DNA from: an uncultured Chloroflexota bacterium
GTDB lineage: Bacteria > Chloroflexota > Anaerolineae > Anaerolineales > Anaerolineaceae
Direction of reading: 5' to 3'
DNA length: 45,184 bases
Assembly (NCBI GenBank): GCA_902786265.1
Contig: CADACE010000038.1
Coordinates: 1-45,184, forward strand
Part shown: piece after piece, positions 25,706 to 33,786 of the stretch
Layout of the letters: each line of letters starts with the position of its first letter
How positions within the stretch are numbered: position 1 is the first letter of the stretch
The notes under the pieces: generated by a model
Databases searched by the model: none
The model's input: only the letters and a program-made list of their open reading frames with translations
Told to the model about the DNA's origin: nothing
Translations under genes and position numbers: made by a program

Positions 25706-26514
25706 CCGCCATCTACGACCAGGTTTGCACCGGTCATGTATGTTGACGCGTCGGAAGCCAGGAACAGGATCGCTCCGTTCATTTCATCCTGATGCGCCAT
25801 GCGGCCCATTACCGTCCGATAGGAATAATGAGCGACAAATTCGTCATCGTTGTTATTGAAAACTCCGCCTGGGGTCAGACAATTCGCGCGGATCCCGGTC
25901 CCCGCGTAATAGGTCGCGAGGTAACGGGTCAAGCCCAGCACGCCAGCTTTCGTGACGGAATAATAAACCGGTTTATACTGGCGGTGATCCGGGTCCATGC
26001 CTTCTTTTTCATAAATACGCTGGTCAGGTCCCGCAAGCCCGTAGGTCGAGCAAATGTTGATGATCACGCCGTGATTCTGTTTTTTCATCGGTTTTACAGC
26101 AGCCTGAGCGCAAAGGAAGAGGCCGGTCAGGTTTACATTGACCGCAGCCTGCCATTGGTCAAGCGGATAATCTTCAAAGTTATTGGTGTTGCGCGCGTGA
26201 GTCGCGTCAAATTTCGGGTCCATCGCGGCTGAGCAGATCAAAGCATCCAGCCGTCCGGTTTTTTCCACCGCGAAATCTGCCATAGCCTGTGTTGAGACAG
26301 GATCGGTCACATCCAGTCTGAAGGGGTAGCAGCTTCCGCCATCTGCGCGTGCAGCTTCCGCAGCCTTTTCCGCAAGTTCCATATTTACGTCAGCCACGAT
26401 CACATCCGCGCCGGCCTGAGCAAGTGTTTTTGCAAACTGGCTGCCAAGCAGTCCCGCGCCTGTAACCACAGCTGTCTGACCGTTCATCTTAAATTTGTCA
26501 AAAATGTTGTCCAT
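25690..26514 (-). CDS. short-chain dehydrogenase/reductase
   Basis: This 274-residue SDR has the cofactor motif TGAGLLGSQFA (TGxxxGxG-type), DVT, an NNVG-like position altered to CSAAMD, the catalytic Ser (INICSTYG) and YxxxK as YYSVTKAG. The C-terminus MTGANLVVDGGWTAW is family-typical. It should oxidise or reduce a sugar or sugar nucleotide that feeds the nonulosonic acid pathway. I start at MDNIFDKF because GAGG lies five bases before that ATG; the frame opens six codons earlier. It is the first gene of the operon behind the promoter at 26553-26581. Confidence 0.92.
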   Translation of the reverse strand: MDNIFDKFKMNGQTAVVTGAGLLGSQFAKTLAQAGADVIVADVNMELAEKAAEAARADGGSCYPFRLDVTDPVSTQAMADFAVEKTGRLDALICSAAMDPKFDATHARNTNNFEDYPLDQWQAAVNVNLTGLFLCAQAAVKPMKKQNHGVIINICSTYGLAGPDQRIYEKEGMDPDHRQYKPVYYSVTKAGVLGLTRYLATYYAGTGIRANCLTPGGVFNNNDDEFVAHYSYRTVMGRMAHQDEMNGAILFLASDASTYMTGANLVVDGGWTAW

Positions 26515-26552
26515 TGCGTCCTCATTAATCATTCACAATAATTCATTCTGCA

Positions 26553-26581
26553 ATTATATACTAATTTTCGGGAAATTGGAA
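26553..26581 (-). promoter_or_regulatory. probable promoter of the polysaccharide operon
   Basis: On the minus strand TATAAT (complement of 26553-26558) stands 17 bases after a weak -35 TTCCAA (complement of 26576-26581). The transcript would start about 30 bases before the SDR gene. Confidence 0.45.
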
Positions 26582-26596
26582 AAAGGGCGGATATAA

Positions 26597-26693
26597 AAGT
26601 CAAAGGGGACGGATCCTTTAGTCTCATTTTGAGAGCCGGGTCCTGTCCCCTTTGACTTTGCTGAGGGACAGAAACAAAATCTGTTTCTGTCCC
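26597..26693 (-). terminator. double hairpin after the Ig-like gene
   Basis: Two inverted repeats follow the stop codon of the big surface protein. GGGACAGAAACA (26665-26676) pairs perfectly with TGTTTCTGTCCC (26682-26693). AAAGTCAAAGGGGAC (26597-26610) pairs with GTCCCCTTTGACTTT (26645-26659), closing a longer loop; read leftward it ends in CTTTTA. They probably stop transcription before the SDR promoter. The GGGGACGG core recurs at 1555, so they may also be copies of a dispersed repeat. Confidence 0.6.
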
Positions 26694-26709
26694 GATCATT
26701 TATTTGAAT

Positions 26710-29700
26710 TTATTCGGCAGCTCCTGCCGTTTCAGTTCCCTCTGCAGGTACTTCCCCTTCGGGTTCTTCCGCAGGTACTTCCACTGCAGGTTCTTCAATC
26801 GGCTGATCTGTTCCGGTTTCCGTCTCTGTGAAAGGATCTGCGTTTTCGGCAGGATCCTGTGTCGGTTCCTGGGTCTCTTCGCCGGTATTGCCGGTGAAGT
26901 CTTCATTACTGTTCATGAAATCACCGTTAACCGGGTCTTCATTGGTTTCTTCCGGTGTGGGTTCAACGGTTGCCGGAGCAGGTTCAATTGCAACAGCCGG
27001 CAGCACCACGATCCGGATGGTCTTTTCAACGTCACCGGACTTGATGACAAGCTTTGTTTCACCCGCTGCAAGAGCCTTGATCTTCAGACCTTCTGCAAAG
27101 ATCTTTGCTGCCTCATCGGATTCCAGTTCCGCGACAGTTTCATTCTCAACTTCAAAGGTGAGTGTATTCCAGTCTGCTTCCGCAGGCAGAATGCTCAGCT
27201 TCCAGCTTTCGAGTGTGAATGTCTCTGCACTGGTTACCGTGATCAGATCATCTTCGACATCAACCGTGATCGTTTCAACTGCCGGAGCAGCTTCTTCGGA
27301 TACAGTCTGCGGTTCTTCAGAAATCTGTCCATAATCGCCGGTGGGTTCTGCCATATCCTGCTGATTTCCGGTTACATCAGTAACTTCAGCCGGTTCTTCA
27401 GTCACAGTGATTTCTGCCGGTTGTTCGGCTGCGGCAACTTCAGTCGGTTCTTCAGTTACAGTGACTTCTGCCGGTTGTTCAGCTGGGACAACTTCAGTCG
27501 GTTCTTCAGTCACAGTGACTTCTGCCGGTTGTTCAGCTGGGACAACTTCAGTTGGTTCTTCAGTCACAGTGACTTCTGCCGGTTGTTCAGCAGCGGCAAC
27601 TTCAGTCGGATCACTGGTCACAGTAACTTCTGCCGGTTCTTCGGGATTCTCGGCAAGCAGCAGAGCTACAAGACTGTTGATGTCGCCGTTTTCAATAGCC
27701 TCAGCGGTGAGCTCTTCTGCCGAAGCAGCTTCGGTATTCTGAACTGCATCCGCAGCTGAAACTTTGATGTCGTGCGTTGTGAACGTTGTATTCTCATCAT
27801 CCATTGCAGCCGTGATCGTTACGACAGAATCAGCGGCAGCATTTGCGGCAATGACAACTGTACCGTTTCCATCAACACTGGCAACAGATTCATTGGAACT
27901 GAACCAGAAAACTGAATGCCCTTCTGTTACGCCACTGACAGTCAAAGCCACGCTTTCGCCGGGTTTCGCAGTTTCTGAACCGGTAATTGCGAATGCGCCT
28001 GAATCAGTACTGCTGCCGGAGGCACCATTGTTCATTGCAAATGTCATCGTATCCAGCAGTGATGAATTGCCCAGATAGATGGCGTTTTCACGCAGGAGGA
28101 TAGCTGCGAGCTGTTCTTCGGTGAATTTATCAAAATCAATGATATTCACTCTCACTGCCGCATAGGCGTTTGTTCCATCTATAGCCCGTGCAGCAAGATT
28201 TACGGTACCTTCATGGAGTGCAACAAAAGAACCTGCATCATCATAGAACAGAATATTCTGATTGGAAGATGCCCAAACCCATCCGCTTTGATATGCGGCG
28301 TCCGGGTAATTTCTTGCAAAGATGTCACTGTCAACATTGACAACGTCACCCTTAGCCATATAGACTGTCTGACCGGTTAAATCATCTCCGGCAAGGTTTC
28401 CATCGCCGTCAACTCCGGTTGTCTTATAAATTTTCACCGCTTTTACGCTCGGGAAAACGCAGATACCGATTTTATCGACCAGTTTATCAGGTAAAGATCC
28501 GACTGAATCCGCCGGTTCCGCATAGATCACGGAACATGCCAACTCATTGACATCCGCTCCGGTGACAGTAAAATTGGGGCTGATTGAATATCCGGATCTG
28601 TTATTATAGCGGTAAACAATAGACGGTACGTTATTGTTGAGGTTTTCAACATACCATCTGATGTTCTTATTTGAAGCATTCACCGGAATTACGGATGCCG
28701 TCAGATTTACAGTGATACCTGAACGCAGGCGATAAAAATCAACATCCTCATAACCTTCAATGATCAGATCAGAAGGCTCCAGACGGCTGTTCACAGGAAC
28801 AACAATATCAAGGTCCTGGACCTTTATGATCACCTGAAGTGTAAAGACTGCAACGACATTGCTGCCGTCTTTTGCCACGGCGCGTATCTGTGTGCTACCC
28901 GGAACGCCCGTTAATGTAATTACACCTTCACTGTCGACCGTTGCAACACGCGGGTTGTTGCTTGCCCAGTTCACTTCCTGCGATGCGGTTTCGGGGTATG
29001 TAACAGAATATACCTGGAGAGTCGTATCATTCGTCACATCTGCATATAACGTCGTACCGTTGATAATTTCATCTTGATAAAGCAATACCAGACTCTTTGC
29101 TAACGGATAGATCGTAATGTAGTATGGCTCTGAGACCGCGACCGGTTGATTTCTGTCATCGACGTCGGTAGAAGCTGCCATTACGCAGACTGTCTCGATC
29201 TGTGTGACTTCTGCCGCTGTGATCACACCCGTTACTTCATTGATCGTTGCGGCGTGCAGATTAGTCGATTCTTCCGGAACAATAAACCAGCGAAGCCGTT
29301 TATTTAATGCATTAGTGGGCAGGACCGCTGCTGTAAGCTGCATCGATCTGCCGGATCCAAGTACATTGCTCGGACCTGAAATAACAATATTTTCGACCAC
29401 ATACATTGCCTGTACCGTGGCAGACCGTGACAGATTGGAACCATCATTTGTCCTGGCGGTGATGGTAACCGTTCCGGAATTATAGAAAGTCACACGGCCT
29501 GTTGAGTCAACATCAGCAACTCTTCTGTTCGATGAACTCCAAATGACCCTGTCGGTAGCCAATTCCAGCGTATCACCGATTTCCAGCAAAGCGGCGAGCT
29601 GTACATATTTTTCGGTTGTATTCAGCTTTTTAATAATGGGGGCTGTCACATCAGTCAGATCCGGCGCATGGAAATGGAAATCATCACCCCATCTTGGAAT

Positions 29701-31584
29701 TGTCAGAAGGACTTCCGCGTCAACAATGCGCAGAGCTCTTGCTTTCGGAGCCACCCACAACCTGTATTCACCGGATACACCGCTGCCATCTGCCGCAGTC
29801 GCGGTGACGACAATTTCAGTTCTCTTATTCACACGGACAGCAGTAACTTTTCCGTTGCTGACTGTAGCAGGCTCCCCGTCTCTGCATTCCGATTCATCTG
29901 CACAGGAAACGCTCCAGACCACATTCCGGACATCCGCATTTGACGGAGTAATGATCGCTTTCAGATTAACCGATTTTCCTTCAAGCAGGTCACCGTCGCC
30001 AAGTTGGTTATAAAAAGATGCTTCCACCACTTCAATGTCTTCAACCAGTTGACCGATAACTCTGACTTTTACGGCTTTTCTGACTCTGGTGTTTGCGGAG
30101 AATACGGTGACTGTGGCAATGCCTTTTTGATGTCCTGTGAGGACGCCATTGTCAACAGTGACAACTCTTTCACTGCTGCTCTTCCAGGTAAATTCCGTTT
30201 CGGTACCTTCAGGAACAGATTCTGCCGTGAGAGTAACAGGTTCACCGGCTAAAACACTTACGATTTCTGAATTGGTAACAATCTTTTCATCTTCATCTGT
30301 GACCCTTTCATCTTTGACGATAATGTCACGGAGAACGGGTTTGACGGTAACGTTATGATCGACACATGGAGCGCCGCCGTCCGCGGGGCATGCGACGACC
30401 GTTACATCTGTTGCTTCATCAACCGGTCTTCCGGTTACGGTACCGTTTCCGCTGATGATCGCTGCGTTTGTAACAGTACAGCTGCTTACATCGTAAACAT
30501 TACAGCCGCTTTCATAAACACGCCAGATAATATTCTTGTTCGCGGCATCTGAGGGTTCCACTGTAGAACGAAGATGTATCGACTGTCCTGAAAAGACCTC
30601 GGATTCACCTTCAACTTCAAGGGATTGTGTCAATGACTGAACAGTAATTCGTACCGTTGCGGATTTGCCGCTGATTTCGTCCCGAGCCGTAATCGTAGCA
30701 GAACCGCGTCTGTCGAAGGAAGAGACTGAAATACTGTCGCCGGCTGCCTCTGCTTCAGCAACCGATATATTGGAGTTTCTCACTGACAGTTCGATTTCCA
30801 TACCTTCCGGATCGGTTTTGACTGTCAGAGATTCATTCCCATAATAATCCATGTAAAGGGTTTGGGAGGTTACGTCATTTTCATCTTGATCAAGAATTCT
30901 GAGACTTCTCGTAACAGGTCTGACCGTTACCGCATAGGTTTCGCATTCGGCTCCGCCATCAACCGGACAAACCACGATATCGACGGGTGTTTCTTCATTT
31001 ACCTGTTTTCCGGTAACGACGCCGGTTGAAGCAACTGATGCAGCCCGGGAGGCTGTGCAGCTTGTCAGATCCGTGGTATCGCATCCGCTTTCAAACGCAT
31101 ACCACAGGATCCGTCTGTTGCTTGCCTCTTCCGGAAAAGCTTCCGCGTAAAGCCTTATGTTTTTTCCTGGATATACTTCTTCTTCCTCACCATAGATACT
31201 TATGCTTTCGGTGAGCTTCTGTACATACATTCTTACATAAGCAGATTTTCTGGAAATGCGATCCTGAACAGTGACGGTGACATTGCCGGTCACATCTCTC
31301 GTATTCACCTGAAAAGATCCGCTGCCATCATATTCGGCTGCGGCAATATTTTCATTGGAACTTCTTACAACGATGTCAGTCCTTGCAAAATCCAGATCCG
31401 GATTTGTAACGATATCAAATGATACCGAATCATTATAATCCAGATATAAGATCCGTCTGTTTACGTCGACGCCATCTGCTTCAATTGTCAGGCTCCGCAA
31501 AGTTTGTGCGAAAACGCCTGTCGGAAGCAGCAGCGCAAACAACAAAACGACAAACAATAGCTTAACGAATTTAGATTGGGTCAT
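26710..31584 (-). CDS. very large secreted Ig-like repeat surface protein
   Basis: This 1624-residue protein has a signal peptide (MTQSKFVKLLFVVLLFAL onward, cleavage near VFA-QT, residues 1-26). The body is a chain of Big_2-type bacterial Ig-like domains, recognisable by recurring patterns such as VTWSSSN, VATVDSEGVITL and VTITAR. Residues 27 to about 415 hold a duplicated two-domain unit, each half with two Cys pairs (GCDTTDLTSC, CPVDGGAEC and their copies). Residues about 1316-1400 carry 18-residue repeats, followed by a further Ig-like domain and an acidic Glu/Pro/Thr-rich tail. No membrane helix, LPxTG or other anchor is seen at the C-terminus. AGGAG precedes the ATG. It is probably an extracellular adhesin or surface-layer protein. 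Confidence 0.9.
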   Translation of the reverse strand: MTQSKFVKLLFVVLLFALLLPTGVFAQTLRSLTIEADGVDVNRRILYLDYNDSVSFDIVTNPDLDFARTDIVVRSSNENIAAAEYDGSGSFQVNTRDVTGNVTVTVQDRISRKSAYVRMYVQKLTESISIYGEEEEVYPGKNIRLYAEAFPEEASNRRILWYAFESGCDTTDLTSCTASRAASVASTGVVTGKQVNEETPVDIVVCPVDGGAECETYAVTVRPVTRSLRILDQDENDVTSQTLYMDYYGNESLTVKTDPEGMEIELSVRNSNISVAEAEAAGDSISVSSFDRRGSATITARDEISGKSATVRITVQSLTQSLEVEGESEVFSGQSIHLRSTVEPSDAANKNIIWRVYESGCNVYDVSSCTVTNAAIISGNGTVTGRPVDEATDVTVVACPADGGAPCVDHNVTVKPVLRDIIVKDERVTDEDEKIVTNSEIVSVLAGEPVTLTAESVPEGTETEFTWKSSSERVVTVDNGVLTGHQKGIATVTVFSANTRVRKAVKVRVIGQLVEDIEVVEASFYNQLGDGDLLEGKSVNLKAIITPSNADVRNVVWSVSCADESECRDGEPATVSNGKVTAVRVNKRTEIVVTATAADGSGVSGEYRLWVAPKARALRIVDAEVLLTIPRWGDDFHFHAPDLTDVTAPIIKKLNTTEKYVQLAALLEIGDTLELATDRVIWSSSNRRVADVDSTGRVTFYNSGTVTITARTNDGSNLSRSATVQAMYVVENIVISGPSNVLGSGRSMQLTAAVLPTNALNKRLRWFIVPEESTNLHAATINEVTGVITAAEVTQIETVCVMAASTDVDDRNQPVAVSEPYYITIYPLAKSLVLLYQDEIINGTTLYADVTNDTTLQVYSVTYPETASQEVNWASNNPRVATVDSEGVITLTGVPGSTQIRAVAKDGSNVVAVFTLQVIIKVQDLDIVVPVNSRLEPSDLIIEGYEDVDFYRLRSGITVNLTASVIPVNASNKNIRWYVENLNNNVPSIVYRYNNRSGYSISPNFTVTGADVNELACSVIYAEPADSVGSLPDKLVDKIGICVFPSVKAVKIYKTTGVDGDGNLAGDDLTGQTVYMAKGDVVNVDSDIFARNYPDAAYQSGWVWASSNQNILFYDDAGSFVALHEGTVNLAARAIDGTNAYAAVRVNIIDFDKFTEEQLAAILLRENAIYLGNSSLLDTMTFAMNNGASGSSTDSGAFAITGSETAKPGESVALTVSGVTEGHSVFWFSSNESVASVDGNGTVVIAANAAADSVVTITAAMDDENTTFTTHDIKVSAADAVQNTEAASAEELTAEAIENGDINSLVALLLAENPEEPAEVTVTSDPTEVAAAEQPAEVTVTEEPTEVVPAEQPAEVTVTEEPTEVVPAEQPAEVTVTEEPTEVAAAEQPAEITVTEEPAEVTDVTGNQQDMAEPTGDYGQISEEPQTVSEEAAPAVETITVDVEDDLITVTSAETFTLESWKLSILPAEADWNTLTFEVENETVAELESDEAAKIFAEGLKIKALAAGETKLVIKSGDVEKTIRIVVLPAVAIEPAPATVEPTPEETNEDPVNGDFMNSNEDFTGNTGEETQEPTQDPAENADPFTETETGTDQPIEEPAVEVPAEEPEGEVPAEGTETAGAAE
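27382..27637 (-). repeat. 54-bp tandem repeat inside the Ig-like gene
   Basis: About four and a half units of 54 bases encode 18-residue repeats of the type AEVTVTEEPTEVVPAEQP. The two central units are almost identical in DNA sequence, so the array should change length easily by slippage or recombination. All units keep the frame. Confidence 0.85.
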
Positions 31585-31992
31585 AATCTCTCCTTTGTGA
31601 ACAACCGCCTTACACAGTATGTTCTGTTAACAAATTCCAACCATTTAAAGATTTTCACTTTAAAAAAGTTTCCAACCATCATTTTTGAGGTTGCAATATT
31701 TGTGCCAATTTATTATGCAAATCATAATAAATTGTGAAATATTTTATCACGGTATTTCATCTCGTAAAGGTATAATAAGCTTGAAAATGGATTCAGCGAA
31801 ACCGGATCTCATGATTTATTGACGGATCCGGATTCGGAATATAATAATGACAGAACGTTTTATATGTAAAATACGGAAAGATTTCCTGCTGTATTTATCG
31901 TGCCGCATGATTGTCCTGAACCAGCAGCAGATTTATTCCGTGTTTATATAACAGCAAATACACTTTCATTTCATTGAAAGAAGGAACTGCAG
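31585..31992. promoter_or_regulatory. 408-base divergent intergenic region
   Basis: This AT-rich region separates the leftward Ig-like gene from the rightward FkbH gene. Near the Ig-like side, TTCCAACCAT occurs twice (31635-31644 and 31670-31679), 35 bases apart, around an inverted pair TTTAAAG (31644-31650) / CTTTAAA (31658-31664); these could be a regulator site. A TATAAT at about 31772-31777 on the plus strand may belong to a promoter for FkbH, but no good -35 is visible. I see no gene in it. Confidence 0.4.
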
Positions 31993-33774
31993 ATGATGGA
32001 AATGCTCCAATACCCATTCGACGCGCAGCTGCTTCTGCGGAAGAAAAAAGGGATCCGCAGGGAGCTGCTGGAGAGCGGACAAAACAGAATTCATAAAAAG
32101 ATCGCGATCCTCGGCGGATCCACTACCGCGGAAATACGGGATATACTGGAGCTGTTTCTGCTGGATATGGGCATCGAACCGCGGTTTTACGAGTCCGAAT
32201 ACAACCGGTACTGGCAGGACGTGATGTTTGACGAACCGGCGCTTCACGATTTTCAGCCGGACTTGATCTATATCCATACCACATCCCGGAATATCCCTTC
32301 TTTCCCTGAAATCTCGGATACTCCGGAAGACATTGAGCGGAACCTTAAAGAAACTTTTGAAACCTTTCACCGGATGTGGCAAAAAATTGCGGACTGCTAT
32401 CACTGTCCGGTGATACAGAACAATTTCGAAAGGCCTTCTTACCGCCTGATGGGGAACCGGGATATCTACGACCTCCACGGACGGAGCAATTTTATCGCCC
32501 GTCTCAACATGAAGTTTTACGAATACGCGCAGGGCCATCAGAACTTTTTCATCAACGATATCGATTTTCTCTCCGCCTGTTTCGGTCTGGAAAAATGGCA
32601 TGATCCCTGGTTCTGGTACATGTACAAACTGTCCCCCGCCCTTCCGGCTGTCCCGGATCTGGCTTTCAGCATCGCGAACATCATCAAATCCGTTTACGGG
32701 AAAAACAAAAAAGCCCTGGTCCTTGACCTTGACAACACACTCTGGGGCGGGATCGTCGGAGAAGACGGTGCGGAAGGCATCGAGATTGGACAGGAAACTC
32801 CGTCAGGGCAGCTTTACAGTGAATTCCAATCCTATATAAAAGCGCAGAAGGATCTCGGGACGCTTCTGACGGTTGATTCAAAAAACGATCCGGAAAACGC
32901 GCTCGCCGGTCTGAACCGTCCGGACAGCATCCTGCGGCCGGAGGATTTTCTGGTCATCAAGGCAAACTGGAACCCGAAGGATCAGAACCTTAAAGAAATC
33001 GCGCAGGAACTAAACATCGGGGAAGACGCGCTGGTGTTCGTTGACGACAACCCGGCGGAACGCCACATCGTCCGTTCCCAGGTCCCGGATGCCGCGGTGC
33101 CGGAAATCGGGGAACCGCAGTCTTATATCAATATCCTGGACCGTTCCGGATTTTTTGAAGTGACCTCCCTTTCCGAAGATGATCTGCACAGGGGCGAAAT
33201 GTACAAGGCAAACATGGAACGCACCCGGCAGCAGGCGGCTTTCAGCGACTACCGCGAATATCTGCTCTCGCTGGAGCAGAAAGCGGAAATCAGGCCTTTT
33301 TCTCCGTTTTATCTGTCACGGATCGCGCAGCTGACCAACAAATCCAACCAGTTCAACCTCACGACCCGCCGCTGTACGGAAGCCGAACTGGAACAGATTG
33401 CCGCTGATCCGGACTGCATCACGCTCTATGGAAAGCTCACGGATAAGTTCGGCGACAACGGCGTTGTCAGCGTCACATTCGGCCATCGGGAAGCGGACAT
33501 ATTTCACATTGATCTGTGGCTGATGAGCTGCCGTGTGCTGAAGCGCGGCATGGAATACGCGATGATGGATGAGCTGGTCAGACACTGCCAGGACGCAGGA
33601 ATTAAAAAACTGCTCGGGTTTTACTATCCGACAAAGAAAAATGCCATGGTCAGGGAGTTTTATGGGGAGATGGGTTTTGTTAAGGTTTCTGAAGATGAAT
33701 CAGGCTCCGCTGTCTGGGAACTGGACATCTCCGACGGATATCGGAAGCAAAACGAAGTGATCACTGTTCTGTGA
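31993..33774 (+). CDS. FkbH-like HAD (subfamily IIIC) protein
   Basis: This 593-residue protein matches FkbH-type proteins. An N-terminal GDSL/SGNH-like part holds ILGGSTTAEIRD (about 39-50), a central HAD subfamily IIIC domain has LVLDLDNTLWGGIVGEDG (Asp245, Asp247) and VFVDDNPAERH, and a C-terminal GNAT-like part carries LTDKFGDNGVVSV and FYYPTKKNAMVREFYGEMGF. FkbH enzymes load glyceryl units from 1,3-bisphosphoglycerate onto carrier proteins, usually in polyketide pathways. No carrier protein or polyketide synthase lies next to it, but an Sfp-type phosphopantetheinyl transferase is 4.3 kb away. AAGGA lies seven bases before the first ATG; a second ATG follows directly. Confidence 0.88.
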   Translation: MMEMLQYPFDAQLLLRKKKGIRRELLESGQNRIHKKIAILGGSTTAEIRDILELFLLDMGIEPRFYESEYNRYWQDVMFDEPALHDFQPDLIYIHTTSRNIPSFPEISDTPEDIERNLKETFETFHRMWQKIADCYHCPVIQNNFERPSYRLMGNRDIYDLHGRSNFIARLNMKFYEYAQGHQNFFINDIDFLSACFGLEKWHDPWFWYMYKLSPALPAVPDLAFSIANIIKSVYGKNKKALVLDLDNTLWGGIVGEDGAEGIEIGQETPSGQLYSEFQSYIKAQKDLGTLLTVDSKNDPENALAGLNRPDSILRPEDFLVIKANWNPKDQNLKEIAQELNIGEDALVFVDDNPAERHIVRSQVPDAAVPEIGEPQSYINILDRSGFFEVTSLSEDDLHRGEMYKANMERTRQQAAFSDYREYLLSLEQKAEIRPFSPFYLSRIAQLTNKSNQFNLTTRRCTEAELEQIAADPDCITLYGKLTDKFGDNGVVSVTFGHREADIFHIDLWLMSCRVLKRGMEYAMMDELVRHCQDAGIKKLLGFYYPTKKNAMVREFYGEMGFVKVSEDESGSAVWELDISDGYRKQNEVITVL

Positions 33775-33786
33775 TGTAAATTAAAC

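Noticed and set aside
26704..27759. Plus-strand frame rich in Phe, Cys and Arg repeats
   Set aside because: The repetitive translation is the antisense image of the 54-base repeats in the Ig-like gene.
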